NCBI GenBank assembly: GCA_964392615.1
Contig: CAYMRB010000061.1
Location: 1-31,118 of the forward strand
Length of the DNA: 31,118 nucleotides
Origin: CAYMRB01 sp964392615
Lineage (GTDB): Bacteria > Planctomycetota > UBA8108
Reading direction: 5' to 3'
The notes under the pieces are model-generated. The model worked only from the letters and a program-made list of their open reading frames with translations. It did not search any database and had not been told where the DNA came from. Below, one piece after another: positions 22,875 to 30,972 of this stretch. Both the position numbers and the translations under genes were made by a program. Every line of letters begins with the position of its first letter. Position 1 is the first letter of the stretch.

Positions 22875-23195
22875 CGGAAGTGTAGCCCGACCCCCGCTGC
22901 GCGGTCGGGAGGTTCCGCGGACCTGCCGGCGCACCAGGCCGGCTCCGGAGACGAACCGAAGAATGAAACAGGACGGCTCCCGACCGCGACGCAGCGGAGT
23001 GCCTGGTGGGCTCCGTCACGGCAGGGGGAGGAGGTAGACACGAACAAGAAGACTGGAGTTGTGGTTAGCGATGGGGATCGGGCCCATCGGGCCGCGCGGC
23101 GTCATGCGGCGGGGTGCTCCGTCGGTCGCATGCTCGCGCCTCTGTCAACGAGGCCCCGGGCGGGTGCCTCTGGAAGAGAAAGGAACAACGAAGCG
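22875..23195 (+). ncRNA. candidate structured 5' leader of the porin mRNA
   Basis: The leader folds well on paper. A first hairpin pairs 22886-22892 (CCCGACC) with 22903-22909. A nested three-part long-range stem follows: 22922-22927 with 23020-23025, 22932-22939 (CACCAGGC) with 23001-23008, and 22943-22947 with 22995-22999, all perfect. The enclosed 47 bases are purine-rich and A-rich (around 22950-22971) for this genome, as in ligand-binding RNA cores. Further on, GATGGG/CCCATC and GAGGC/GCCTC hairpins are seen. I compared it by memory with cobalamin, TPP, SAM, c-di-GMP, RNase P and SRP RNAs and recognised none. No coding frame here is convincing. An AAAGGA ribosome site sits near 23179-23184. 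Confidence 0.5.
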
Positions 23196-24569
23196 ATGCA
23201 GCGTTTCGAGAAGTTGGGGCTGGGCATTCTGGGCGTAGGGTTGTTGGCATTCGTGAGCCTGTCGAGCGCGCAAGCGCAGGAGGCTCCTGGACTCGGCGGT
23301 GGCTCGCTCCTGTCGCCCGCGCTATTGGGTCAGGACCCGACCGCCGATCTGTCGGCGTTCATCACGGAGACGGCGTTCTCCGGATTTATCGACGTCGGCT
23401 ATCAGTACAACTTCGACGCCAACGACACGGCCGCCATGGCCGGTGTCGGTGGCGGCATCGAGAACGGTATCGAGAACGGTATCGAGAACGGTACGCGCGT
23501 GTTCGACACGCGACAGAACGAGTTCCAGCTCCACGCGATCGGGCTCGACCTGAACAAGCAGACCGACGCCGACCATCTGCTCGGCTACCACGTGACGATG
23601 ATGATCGGTGACGATCCATCGGCCGTGAACGCCGCGTCGCCGACCGCCGGGGAGATCTTCGACGGGTCGGACTTCGTCTTCACGAACGGCTACATCGCGT
23701 TGCAGGTGCCGGACGGCGTGCCGATTCTCGAAGGTGCCAAGATCCAGCTCGGTCGCTTCGAGACGACGATCGGCGCCGAGGTCGTGGCGAATAGCGCGGC
23801 GTTCTCCGGACCGGGCAACGCGAACTACTCGCGGTCGTACCTGTTCGGCTTCAGCGGTCCGTTCACCCACACGGGCGTGCTGCTGAAGAACTCGCTCCTG
23901 CCCGGTGACGATACCTTGCACTATCACCTCGGCTGGACGAACGGCTGGGACAATATCAAGGACAACAACGACACGGGTACCGTGCTGGCCGGCGTCGGCG
24001 TCGACGTCGACTGGTTCAAGCTCGACTTCAACACCGTCTGGGGGCCGGAGCAGACCCAGGCCTTCGCCGCGAAGGCGAACGGCGACTACCGCACGCTGCT
24101 CGAGCTCCTCGTCCAGGTCGGCCTGCCGGCGAACATGGCGGACGACATGGGCCTCGGTGCGCTCGACGGCCTGAGCCTGATCGCCGACCTGCAGTGGGGT
24201 GGCGAAGAGGGCGTTCCCGACGTCGCGCCTGGAGGCGGCCAGGGCTACGCGCAGTGGTACGGCCTCGCGGGTATCGTCCGCTGGGACTTCCCGCTGCCGA
24301 TCCTCGGCGGCGACGGCAGCGCGGACAACGTGTACGTCGCGTTCCGCGGCGAGTACTTCAGCGACGAGGACGGCTCGCGCGACATCTCGCGTGCGATCGG
24401 TGTGCGTGACGATGTCTACGCGTTGACCTGGACGTTCGGCTGGATGCCCGCCGAGATGTTCCTGCTGCGCGTCGAGGGGCGCCTGGACAAGGCGAGCTAC
24501 AACGCGTTCCACAACGGCGTGCGCTCGCACCAGTTCACGCTCGGCGCCAACGCCGTCGTCAGCTTCTGA
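23196..24569 (+). CDS. outer-membrane porin, BBP2/OmpL-like beta-barrel
   Basis: This protein has 457 residues, with a signal peptide ending SLSSAQAQ (about residue 28) and a C-terminal phenylalanine after alternating strands (HQFTLGANAVVSF), as outer-membrane barrels require. Family stretches of the BBP2 (OmpL-like) porins are GFIDVGYQYNF, RVFDTRQNEFQLHAIGLDLNK, IQLGRFETTIGAEVV, NYSRSYLFGFSGPFTHTGV and GWTNGWDNIKDNNDTG. Residues near 88-99 contain IENG three times, encoded by a 12-base tandem repeat. The ATG at 23196 has AAAGGA upstream; the frame is open far upstream but that part overlaps amtB and is shadow. The gene follows amtB, which suggests a role in solute entry with the ammonium transporter, though its own promoter weakens that. 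Confidence 0.88.
   Translation: MQRFEKLGLGILGVGLLAFVSLSSAQAQEAPGLGGGSLLSPALLGQDPTADLSAFITETAFSGFIDVGYQYNFDANDTAAMAGVGGGIENGIENGIENGTRVFDTRQNEFQLHAIGLDLNKQTDADHLLGYHVTMMIGDDPSAVNAASPTAGEIFDGSDFVFTNGYIALQVPDGVPILEGAKIQLGRFETTIGAEVVANSAAFSGPGNANYSRSYLFGFSGPFTHTGVLLKNSLLPGDDTLHYHLGWTNGWDNIKDNNDTGTVLAGVGVDVDWFKLDFNTVWGPEQTQAFAAKANGDYRTLLELLVQVGLPANMADDMGLGALDGLSLIADLQWGGEEGVPDVAPGGGQGYAQWYGLAGIVRWDFPLPILGGDGSADNVYVAFRGEYFSDEDGSRDISRAIGVRDDVYALTWTFGWMPAEMFLLRVEGRLDKASYNAFHNGVRSHQFTLGANAVVSF
23457..23492 (+). repeat. 12-base tandem repeat, three exact copies, in the porin gene
   Basis: ATCGAGAACGGT occurs three times in a row (23457-23468, 23469-23480, 23481-23492) and encodes IENG-IENG-IENG near the N-terminus of the barrel. 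Length change would stay in frame and probably alters a periplasmic turn or loop. Confidence 0.95.
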
Positions 24570-24603
24570 TTCGGGTGTCGTACGCGTCGAGGGCGCGCTT
24601 TCC

Positions 24604-24668
24604 GCCGGTTCCGCCGCGAACCGGCACGGAGGGCTCGCCCTCGGCACATCCGGCCCGCTCGCGAGCGG
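24604..24668. other. three consecutive perfect hairpins after the porin gene
   Basis: Stems are 24604-24611 with 24618-24625 (8 bp), 24629-24634 with 24637-24642 (6 bp) and 24655-24660 with 24663-24668 (6 bp). None is followed by a T run. They may protect the 3' end of the porin mRNA or terminate it inefficiently. Confidence 0.6.
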
Positions 24669-24809
24669 CGCAGCAGCGCATCGATCGGCGCGTCCCTGCC
24701 ACCCCTCCCTGATAAAGTGCTGGCGCCCGTCGAGCGTCGGGTGGAATACTGGATAGCGTCGTGCACCGGCTGTGGAGTTGAGCGTCCTTCGTTCCATGGG
24801 TGAGGAGCG

Positions 24810-27434
24810 ATGCGGTCACATCGTCTGACGGGCGTCCTGTGGGGTCTGGGAGTCCTGGCGTTCTGGGCGCTGTCGGTCTCCTGCTCATCGAGCGGCAGGG
24901 GCGGCGATCGATCCGGGCGCGGCGTGGAAGGTGTGGCGCCACCCGGGGGGGCGGAGACCGATCGGGTGGCATCGAGCGCGGTGGTGGTGGCCGAGGGGCT
25001 CGAGATCGAGCTCGCCGTCGACGCGCCGCTCATCGTCGACCCGGTCGCCATCGCGTTCGGCGCTGACGGCGAGCTCTGGGTGGCGGAGTCCGTCGTTGAC
25101 TCGGAGGCTGACGAGCCGCCGGGTCGCGTGCGGCGGCTCGTGGACCGGGACGGCGACGGCCGCTTCGAGAGCGCCGAGGTGTTCGCCCTCGGCCTCGACG
25201 CGCCGCTGGGCATCGCGGCGTGGCGCGACGGCGTCCTCGTCGGTACGCGAACGGGAAGCCGTCTCCTACGCGACGCCGATGGCGATGGAGCGGCCGACGA
25301 GCGCCGCGACGTCGATGGGAGCGACGGGGCCGGATACGTTCCGTGGCTCTGCGAGTGTCGCCAGGAAGCGTCTGCGTCGACGGCGAGCGCGGATCCGATG
25401 AGCCACGATCCGGCGGGAGCCTGCGCCGCCGCAGTGACGGCCGGTACGGGCTTGCCAGCCGCGTGGCGCGGTCGGGCCCTCGTTTCGGAGGCCGAGCCGG
25501 GACGCGTGCGCGCCGTCCCGGCGGACGGGAGCGAGGCGTTGGTCGCCTTCAACGACGTGTTGGCGTGGCGTCCGTCGCGAGGGGAGGCCGAGGCGCCGTT
25601 CACGCCGGTGTCCATCGCCGCGGGGCCGGACGGCTGCGTCTGGATCGTCGACCGCCCGAGCGCGGGCGGGGGGCGCATCTGGCGCCTCGCCGCGCGCGGC
25701 CTCGAGCCAGAGACTGCGCCGCGGCTGGGCGCAGCGTCGACCCTCGAGCTCGTCGAGCACCTCGCGCACTCCGACTCTTGGTGGCGTCGAACAGCGGAGC
25801 GGCTCATCGCTGAACGGCGTGATTCGAGCATCGTGCCGAAGCTTCGCACTCTCGTGCGGGACGGTGGGAATCCGCACGGTCGCCGAGCCGCGCTGTCGTC
25901 GCTTGCCGCGCTCGACGCGCTCGATGGGCCGACCCTCGATGCCGGCCTCGGCGATGCCGACGCGCTGGTTCGCGAGCGCGCGGTCCACTTCGTTGCAGAC
26001 GTAGCCACGAGAGCGAACGACGCGAGCGCGTGCTCGATAGCTGTCGCGCAAGTCGTCGAGGCCGCGTCGGATCCGGACGTGCGCGTCCGGTGGCGGTGCG
26101 CGCGCTCGCTGTCCCGACTGCGCTCGCTGCCGCCGGCGGCCGTGGATGCGTTGCTGCGGATCGCGCGACGGGACGCGGCAGCGCCGCGTGTGCGTGTGGC
26201 CGTCGTCGCGAGCGCGAGGAGCTGCGCGCCCGAGCTCTTCGCGAAGCTGAGCGCCGACGAGGCGTTCGTCGCGCGAGCGGGCGGGTTCTTGCTCCTCACC
26301 GAGCTCGCGGAATACGTCGGTGCGAGGGACGAGCGGGACGAGCTGTCGGCCGTCCTCATGTCGATCGACGCCACGCGGTGCTCGCAACTACAGCGCCGAC
26401 GTCTCCTCGTCGCGTTGGCCAACGGACAGCGCCGCGCCGGTCGCCGACTCGCCGACGGCGATGCCGATGCCGACGCCGACGGCTGGATCGCACCGGAGGG
26501 GCGTAAGGTCCTGGCGATGGCCTTCGCGCGGGCCGCCGAGGATGCGGGCAGCCCCGCGCTCGCGATCGCGGAGCGCGAGGAGGCGATCCGCCTGCTGGCG
26601 AACGCTCCGGCTGCGATGACCGCGGCGCCGCTCGAGCGACTCCTCGATCCGCACGAGCCGGAGGCGATTCGTCTCGCTGCGGTTCGCGCGCTCGCGGCGC
26701 GCCGCGATGAGGACATCGCCGGAACGCTCGTCGCGCGGTGGGGGAGCTACGAGCCGGTGGTGCGCGGCGAGGTCGTGGAAGCGCTGTTCCGGGATCCGTC
26801 TCGTCTGCCGCGTTTGCTCGAGGGGCTCGAGAACGGCGAGATCCCCGCACGGGACATCGACGCGTTGCGGCGAACGGCGCTGCTCGAGCACCACGACGCT
26901 CGGATTCGCTCGCGATCGCGCATCGTGTTCGCTGCGGCGGGCGAGCTGTCGCGACAGGACGTGCTGCGCAGCTACGCCGACGCGCTCGCGACGCCGGGCG
27001 ACGTCGACCGCGGTCGCGAGGTCTTCGCGCGTTCGTGTACGCCATGTCATCGCGCAGAGAATCTCGGCACGCGCGTCGGTCCCGACCTCGCCGGCGTTCG
27101 CGGCTGGCCGCTCGAAGCGGTGATGATCGACATCCTCACGCCGAATCGAAAGGTCGAGACGCGCTACGTGAATCACGTCGCGATCACGATCGACGGGCGA
27201 GTTTTCAGCGGCATCGTCGAGCGGGACGCGAAGGGCGTCACGCTGCGTCGCGGCGGGGGCGTCCGGGACGAGTTGCGTCACGATGAGATCGCGCAGCTGA
27301 CGTCGACCGGGTTGTCGCTGATGCCGGAAGGGCTCGACGAAGCGATCTCTGAGTCGGACATGGCCGATCTGATCGGCTTCATCGGGACGCTGTATCCACT
27401 GGACCCGACGCCGCGGAAGCGTCGCGCCGACTGA
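24810..27434 (+). CDS. PVC-type lipoprotein: beta-propeller, HEAT repeats and cytochrome c
   Basis: This protein of 874 residues belongs to the multidomain heme proteins abundant in planctomycetes. The signal ends in LSVSC, so Cys25 is a plausible lipid anchor. Residues about 60-310 are propeller-like: VDPVAIAFGADGELWVAE, RLVDRDGDGRFESAEVFALGLDAPLGIAAWRDGVLVG, and VSIAAGPDGCVWIVDR. About 330-700 is a series of helical HEAT-like repeats. A single cytochrome c domain has CTPCH (about 746-750) and a later GLSLMPEGLDEAISESDMADLIGFI with the likely axial methionine. The domain order and the CTPCH motif match the family; a membrane-bound dehydrogenase role is inferred from it. GAGGAG at 24802-24807 is unusually close to the ATG at 24810, and no better start exists. 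Substrate and electron acceptor are unknown. Confidence 0.9.
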   Translation: MRSHRLTGVLWGLGVLAFWALSVSCSSSGRGGDRSGRGVEGVAPPGGAETDRVASSAVVVAEGLEIELAVDAPLIVDPVAIAFGADGELWVAESVVDSEADEPPGRVRRLVDRDGDGRFESAEVFALGLDAPLGIAAWRDGVLVGTRTGSRLLRDADGDGAADERRDVDGSDGAGYVPWLCECRQEASASTASADPMSHDPAGACAAAVTAGTGLPAAWRGRALVSEAEPGRVRAVPADGSEALVAFNDVLAWRPSRGEAEAPFTPVSIAAGPDGCVWIVDRPSAGGGRIWRLAARGLEPETAPRLGAASTLELVEHLAHSDSWWRRTAERLIAERRDSSIVPKLRTLVRDGGNPHGRRAALSSLAALDALDGPTLDAGLGDADALVRERAVHFVADVATRANDASACSIAVAQVVEAASDPDVRVRWRCARSLSRLRSLPPAAVDALLRIARRDAAAPRVRVAVVASARSCAPELFAKLSADEAFVARAGGFLLLTELAEYVGARDERDELSAVLMSIDATRCSQLQRRRLLVALANGQRRAGRRLADGDADADADGWIAPEGRKVLAMAFARAAEDAGSPALAIAEREEAIRLLANAPAAMTAAPLERLLDPHEPEAIRLAAVRALAARRDEDIAGTLVARWGSYEPVVRGEVVEALFRDPSRLPRLLEGLENGEIPARDIDALRRTALLEHHDARIRSRSRIVFAAAGELSRQDVLRSYADALATPGDVDRGREVFARSCTPCHRAENLGTRVGPDLAGVRGWPLEAVMIDILTPNRKVETRYVNHVAITIDGRVFSGIVERDAKGVTLRRGGGVRDELRHDEIAQLTSTGLSLMPEGLDEAISESDMADLIGFIGTLYPLDPTPRKRRAD

Positions 27435-27469
27435 CTCGGGCGGGCCGTCAGCCCTTTCTCAACGGACTG

Positions 27470-28243
27470 CTATCCGTCGGTCGCCTCGCGCGCCAGAGCC
27501 TCGCGGGCGCGCTGGGGGATTGTGCCGAACAGCTCCTTCGTGCGGGCGTGCGCGGCGCTCAGCGCCCCGGCGTCGCGCGGTGCGGTCGGGTCGGCGACGA
27601 GCGCGGACGCGTGGTGGAGCACCTCGCTTTCCGCCTCGACGAGGAGTCCGCAGCCGATCGCGACTTCCGGCGCGATGGCGCCCGGGACGATGGCGACGCC
27701 GTTGCAGTCGGCATGGATCAGGTCGCCCGGCTGGATGCGACAGCCGCCGACATCGACCGGCACGTGCACGTCTACGATGCGGCACCACGCGTGCGATGCG
27801 ATGACCGACGACGACCAGCACGGGAAGCCGAGCCGGCGTACCTGGTCGAGGTCGCGCGCCCCGCCGGACGTGATGAGCCCGGCGCAGCCCCACGCCTTGT
27901 AGATCGTGCACATCACCTCGCCGAAGGTCGCGCCGACCGGTTCGCGGTCGACGTCTTGGAACACGACGATGCGCGGAGCGGGGAGCTCGGCGTCCATGCG
28001 CGCAGCCTGCTCCGCGAGGCTCGTCGACGTTTCGAGGTCATCGGGGGCGCCGGCGCTCCGGAAGGTCGCGGTCGACGCGTAGCCGACGATCGGCGGCAGC
28101 TCGGGGAAGCGGGCCTCGATCGCGCCGCACAGGAATCCCTCGTGACGCGGTCGCACGCCGAAGAGCTCGATCGTGTTGAGGACGGTCGGCGTGTCGTAAT
28201 CGCGCAGACGCGCGAGCCAGATCGGGTCGATCGGTTCGATCAT
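27470..28243 (-). CDS. RraA-like protein
   Basis: This 257-residue protein belongs to the RraA/HMG-CHA aldolase fold. Members bind RNase E or act as aldolases or decarboxylases, and the sequence alone does not say which. Conserved features are TFGEVMCTIYKAWGCAGLITSGGARDLDQV with the GGxRD motif, and GDLIHADCNGVAIVP with the GDxxHxDxxGV metal site. The start could be ATG at 28243 or GTG at 28252, which adds three residues; ATG is used because the GGTGA just before it could serve as a ribosome site. It lies 21 bases downstream of the isomerase-like gene, so the two form an operon; a shared carbohydrate-degradation role is inferred. It converges with the cytochrome lipoprotein gene, 35 bases away. 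Confidence 0.85.
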   Translation of the reverse strand: MIEPIDPIWLARLRDYDTPTVLNTIELFGVRPRHEGFLCGAIEARFPELPPIVGYASTATFRSAGAPDDLETSTSLAEQAARMDAELPAPRIVVFQDVDREPVGATFGEVMCTIYKAWGCAGLITSGGARDLDQVRRLGFPCWSSSVIASHAWCRIVDVHVPVDVGGCRIQPGDLIHADCNGVAIVPGAIAPEVAIGCGLLVEAESEVLHHASALVADPTAPRDAGALSAAHARTKELFGTIPQRAREALAREATDG

Positions 28244-28264
28244 CGCGGTCACCCAGGATCGAGA

Positions 28265-29092
28265 TCACGATTCGAGGAGTCGGCGCAGGAGCGCGTGGCA
28301 TGCGCGTACGCCGGCGAATTCGTCGAGGCGGTCGCCTTCGTACTCGATGCCGACCGCGCCGTCATACCCCGCGTCGCGGACGATGTCGAGCATGCGGGGG
28401 AAGTCGATCGACGTCTCGCCGCCGTCGCTGTCGGCCCCGAAGTCGAAGTCGTAGCACTTCGCGCTGACTGCGCGGGCGTACGGCATCATGCGCGCCACGA
28501 CGTCGTAACGGTCGACGCCCGGCGGCATATTGCCGAAGTCGGGCAGCGTGCCGAAGTTCGTCGCGCCGACGCGCTGCTGCAGCGTGACGACAGCGGGGAC
28601 ATTCGATGACAGACCGCCGTGGTTCTCGATCAGCACGTCGATGCCGGCGCCCGCCGCGTACGAGCACAGTTCGCGGCAGCTCGCCGCGCAGCGATCGAGC
28701 GCGGCTTCGAGCGCGGTGTCACCGAGGGGTGCATCGAACGCGACGACGTCTTCGGCGCCGGTGTTGACGCGCAGTGCGCGACAGCCGAGCGTGTGCGCGC
28801 GATCGATCCAGCGGCGGTGGCGCGCGACCGCGTCGCGCCGGGCGCTATCCTGCGTCGACGCGAGGTCGCCCTCGTCGTCGATCATCGCGAGCGAGATCGC
28901 AACGCCCTCGCCATCGGCTTGCCGACGCATCGCGGCGAGCGCATCGTCGTCGGAGCTCTCCAGCAGCGTATTGACGAACTCGACGGCGCGGATGCCGAAC
29001 GACTCGGCCGACACGCGCGGCAGGTCGAGGCCTCGGACGTCACCGCGCCGAATCGTACGGTGGAGCGACCACTGGGCGAGAGAAATATGCAT
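28265..29092 (-). CDS. sugar-phosphate isomerase/epimerase-like TIM barrel protein
   Basis: This protein of 275 residues is of the xylose isomerase-like/AP endonuclease 2 fold. Visible features are MHISLAQWSLHRTIRRGDVRGLDLPRVSAESFGIRAVEFVNTLL, the metal-ligand glutamate in DVLIENHGG, GTLPDFGNMP, AVSAKCYDFDFG and the terminal GYDGAVGIEYEG with the last metal-ligand glutamate. These are the strands and ligands expected for a divalent-metal isomerase or epimerase. The ATG at 29092 is preceded by GGAGG about a dozen bases upstream. The RraA-like gene follows. Substrate identity cannot be read from sequence. Confidence 0.85.
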   Translation of the reverse strand: MHISLAQWSLHRTIRRGDVRGLDLPRVSAESFGIRAVEFVNTLLESSDDDALAAMRRQADGEGVAISLAMIDDEGDLASTQDSARRDAVARHRRWIDRAHTLGCRALRVNTGAEDVVAFDAPLGDTALEAALDRCAASCRELCSYAAGAGIDVLIENHGGLSSNVPAVVTLQQRVGATNFGTLPDFGNMPPGVDRYDVVARMMPYARAVSAKCYDFDFGADSDGGETSIDFPRMLDIVRDAGYDGAVGIEYEGDRLDEFAGVRACHALLRRLLES

Positions 29093-29834
29093 GCAGCAGG
29101 CGGGCCTCCGCGGCGGAGTTGCCGCAGGCGCAGTATAGCCTCGAGCGTCGCGGCTTGGCGACGTCTAGGGTTTCGATTCTGCGGTAATCTCCCTATTGTC
29201 GCAAAACCGCGACACTCGAGTGACGGTCGGGCTTGTCGTGGTCGTCGGACGCTTCTCCGCGGCACCACAGCGCCGTGCCGAGGAGAAGCGCTGAGGATGC
29301 CGCGCTCGGAGTTCGCTCTCAAGGAACTGTCGACCTCGGCCCTGCAGTTCCGTCAGGCGCACCGAGCGAGGACAGTCACCTCCGGAACGTCATCCGACGC
29401 GGCACAGGATCTCGGGGAGGCGAGCGGCGGACGCAGCGGCGGGGGGCCGGGGCCGCGCGGGTGTGATAAGCCGTTTGCGGTGGGGGAGAGTCGTCAGGAT
29501 GGACGGATGAACTATGCCTCAGGCCGTGGGAGAAGGCCTCGGCGCCGAGGCGCCGAGGCCGTCGCAGGCGAATCCGGTTGCGCCCAAGGCCCGGTTGCTT
29601 CGCACCGAAACTGTCCGTATCGTCCACCTTCGCAGCGTTCGCCTCGAGCTCGGCGGGCGAGGTGTCCGCGGGATGCGATCCCGAACGGTCGAAAGCGGAC
29701 ACCACGACTCCCGGTCACGAGATCTCCGTCGGCGCAGCGCGGCGGCCCACGGGCCAAGTGACCTCGGTCGCGTGACTTGCGAATTCTGCCGTTCGCCGGC
29801 GCGGGATGGGCGAGCGCGTTGCTCTGTGTTTCGC
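29093..29834. other. 740-base region without a supported gene; strong hairpin
   Basis: I accept no coding sequence in this stretch; the open frames are arginine- and serine-rich shadows. It holds a perfect 10-bp GC hairpin (29535-29544 with 29551-29560), 275 bases upstream of the transposase start, and a smaller GTCGC/GCGAC hairpin with an AAAACC loop at about 29199-29214. An A/T-richer patch lies at 29160-29215 (GATTCTGCGGTAATCT). The hairpins could be REP-like elements for the neighbouring transposase; this is a suggestion only. Confidence 0.45.
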
Positions 29835-30743
29835 ATGTCACGGCCACGCCCCATCATCCCCGGACGGACCTACCTGATCACTCGCCGCTGCACGCAACGT
29901 CAGTTCCTACTGCGGCCCTCACCGCGCATCGTCGAGCTCTTCGAGTACTGCCTCGCGGTCGCCGCTGAACGCTACGGCGTCATGATCCACGCTTACTGCT
30001 GCATGTCGAACCACTGGCATGCGGTGTGTACCGACGAGCGCGGCGAGCTGCCGAATTTCATGCAGTGGCTCAACGCCACGGTGGCACGCGCGGTGAACGT
30101 GCATCTCGATCGGCGGGAGAATCTCTTTGCAGGCGCCGACACGTACAGCCGCGTCGAGCTCGCCACACGAGAGGACATGCTCGCGAAGATCGTCTACGTG
30201 ATCACGAATCCGGTGACGGCCGGGCTGGTATCGTCGTGGGCGAAGTGGCCAGGAGCGAAGAGCGGTCCGCGGGCGCACGAAGGTGCGGCGAAAGTCATCG
30301 AGCGACCGAAGCTCTTCTTTCGTGAGGACGGGCCCTTGCCGGAGGCGGTGACGCTGCGCGTCTCGAAGCCACGGTGCTGGCGCGATGTCGAGGACGTCGA
30401 GTTCGGAGATCTGCTACGCGAGCGCGTCGGCGACCGCGAGGCGAAGAAGCGCGCGGAGATGAAGGAGCAGGGCAAGGACTTCGTCGGCGTCCGCGAGGTG
30501 AAGCGCACGCCGCGTACGCAGACGCCGGCCTCACCACGCGAGCCGCTCGGCAAGATCAACCCGCGTGTGGCAGCGGGCGACAAGTGGGTGCGAATCGAGA
30601 GGCTGCAGGCGAACGAGCGGTTCTTGAGGCTGTACCACGACGCGTGGTGTGAGTACGTCGCCGGCGCGCACGACGCGGTGTTCCCGTCGGGGACGTGGCT
30701 GCTGCGAGTGCGGCACGGGGTACGGTGCGCAGCGCCGCCGTAG
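29835..30743 (+). CDS. REP-associated tyrosine transposase (RAYT, IS200/IS605-like Y1 HUH)
   Basis: This protein of 302 residues is of the Y1-transposase family that processes single-stranded REP palindromes in bacterial chromosomes. Residues 1-130 form the catalytic domain: RTYLITRRCTQRQFLL, the HUH motif HWH (60-62) in AYCCMSNHWHAVC, and YVITNPV with the presumed nucleophile Tyr121. The family normally ends near 150-200 residues; here the remainder (KVIERPKLFFREDG, GDREAKKRAEMKEQGKDF, ANERFLRLYHDAWCEYVAG) is an extra basic region found in longer members. The ATG at 29835 is used; an in-frame GTG three codons upstream is possible, and no ribosome site is visible. Palindrome-containing repeats start 230 bases after its stop. 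No flanking inverted repeats or target duplications are seen, so it is a domesticated-type chromosomal gene. Confidence 0.85.
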   Translation: MSRPRPIIPGRTYLITRRCTQRQFLLRPSPRIVELFEYCLAVAAERYGVMIHAYCCMSNHWHAVCTDERGELPNFMQWLNATVARAVNVHLDRRENLFAGADTYSRVELATREDMLAKIVYVITNPVTAGLVSSWAKWPGAKSGPRAHEGAAKVIERPKLFFREDGPLPEAVTLRVSKPRCWRDVEDVEFGDLLRERVGDREAKKRAEMKEQGKDFVGVREVKRTPRTQTPASPREPLGKINPRVAAGDKWVRIERLQANERFLRLYHDAWCEYVAGAHDAVFPSGTWLLRVRHGVRCAAPP

Positions 30744-30972
30744 AGGCAAGGCCGACGACACGGCCGCGGCGTCGTCGAGGCGGGCGGTGCGGTGGGAAGC
30801 GGGACGACGGGTGCCACTCGACGCGAGGGCTGGGACGACGGCAGCTTGTCGCGTGGGAGTCGGTGTCTTGCAAGGCCCTTCGAGCGGCCGTCGGGGAAGG
30901 GATGGAGCGTCGACGACGGCGATCAGGAGTGCGATTCGTAGCGTGGGCGGGTCGCGACGGCGCCGGGTGGCA

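Noticed and set aside
22911..22930. B12-box of a cobalamin riboswitch (GGACCTGCCGGC resembles its 3' half)
   Set aside because: Only the ACCTGCCGGC part matches. The upstream adenosylcobalamin core sequences that should precede it are missing, and the promoter lies within the expected span.
24497..26716. A 739-residue minus-strand open frame opposite the cytochrome lipoprotein
   Set aside because: It is arginine-, serine- and alanine-rich low complexity with no family motifs, and antisense to a gene with clear domains. It is a GC-rich shadow.
28619..29761. A 380-residue plus-strand open frame over the isomerase gene and the gap after it
   Set aside because: Low-complexity arginine-rich sequence, antisense to a well-supported gene, with no start signal.
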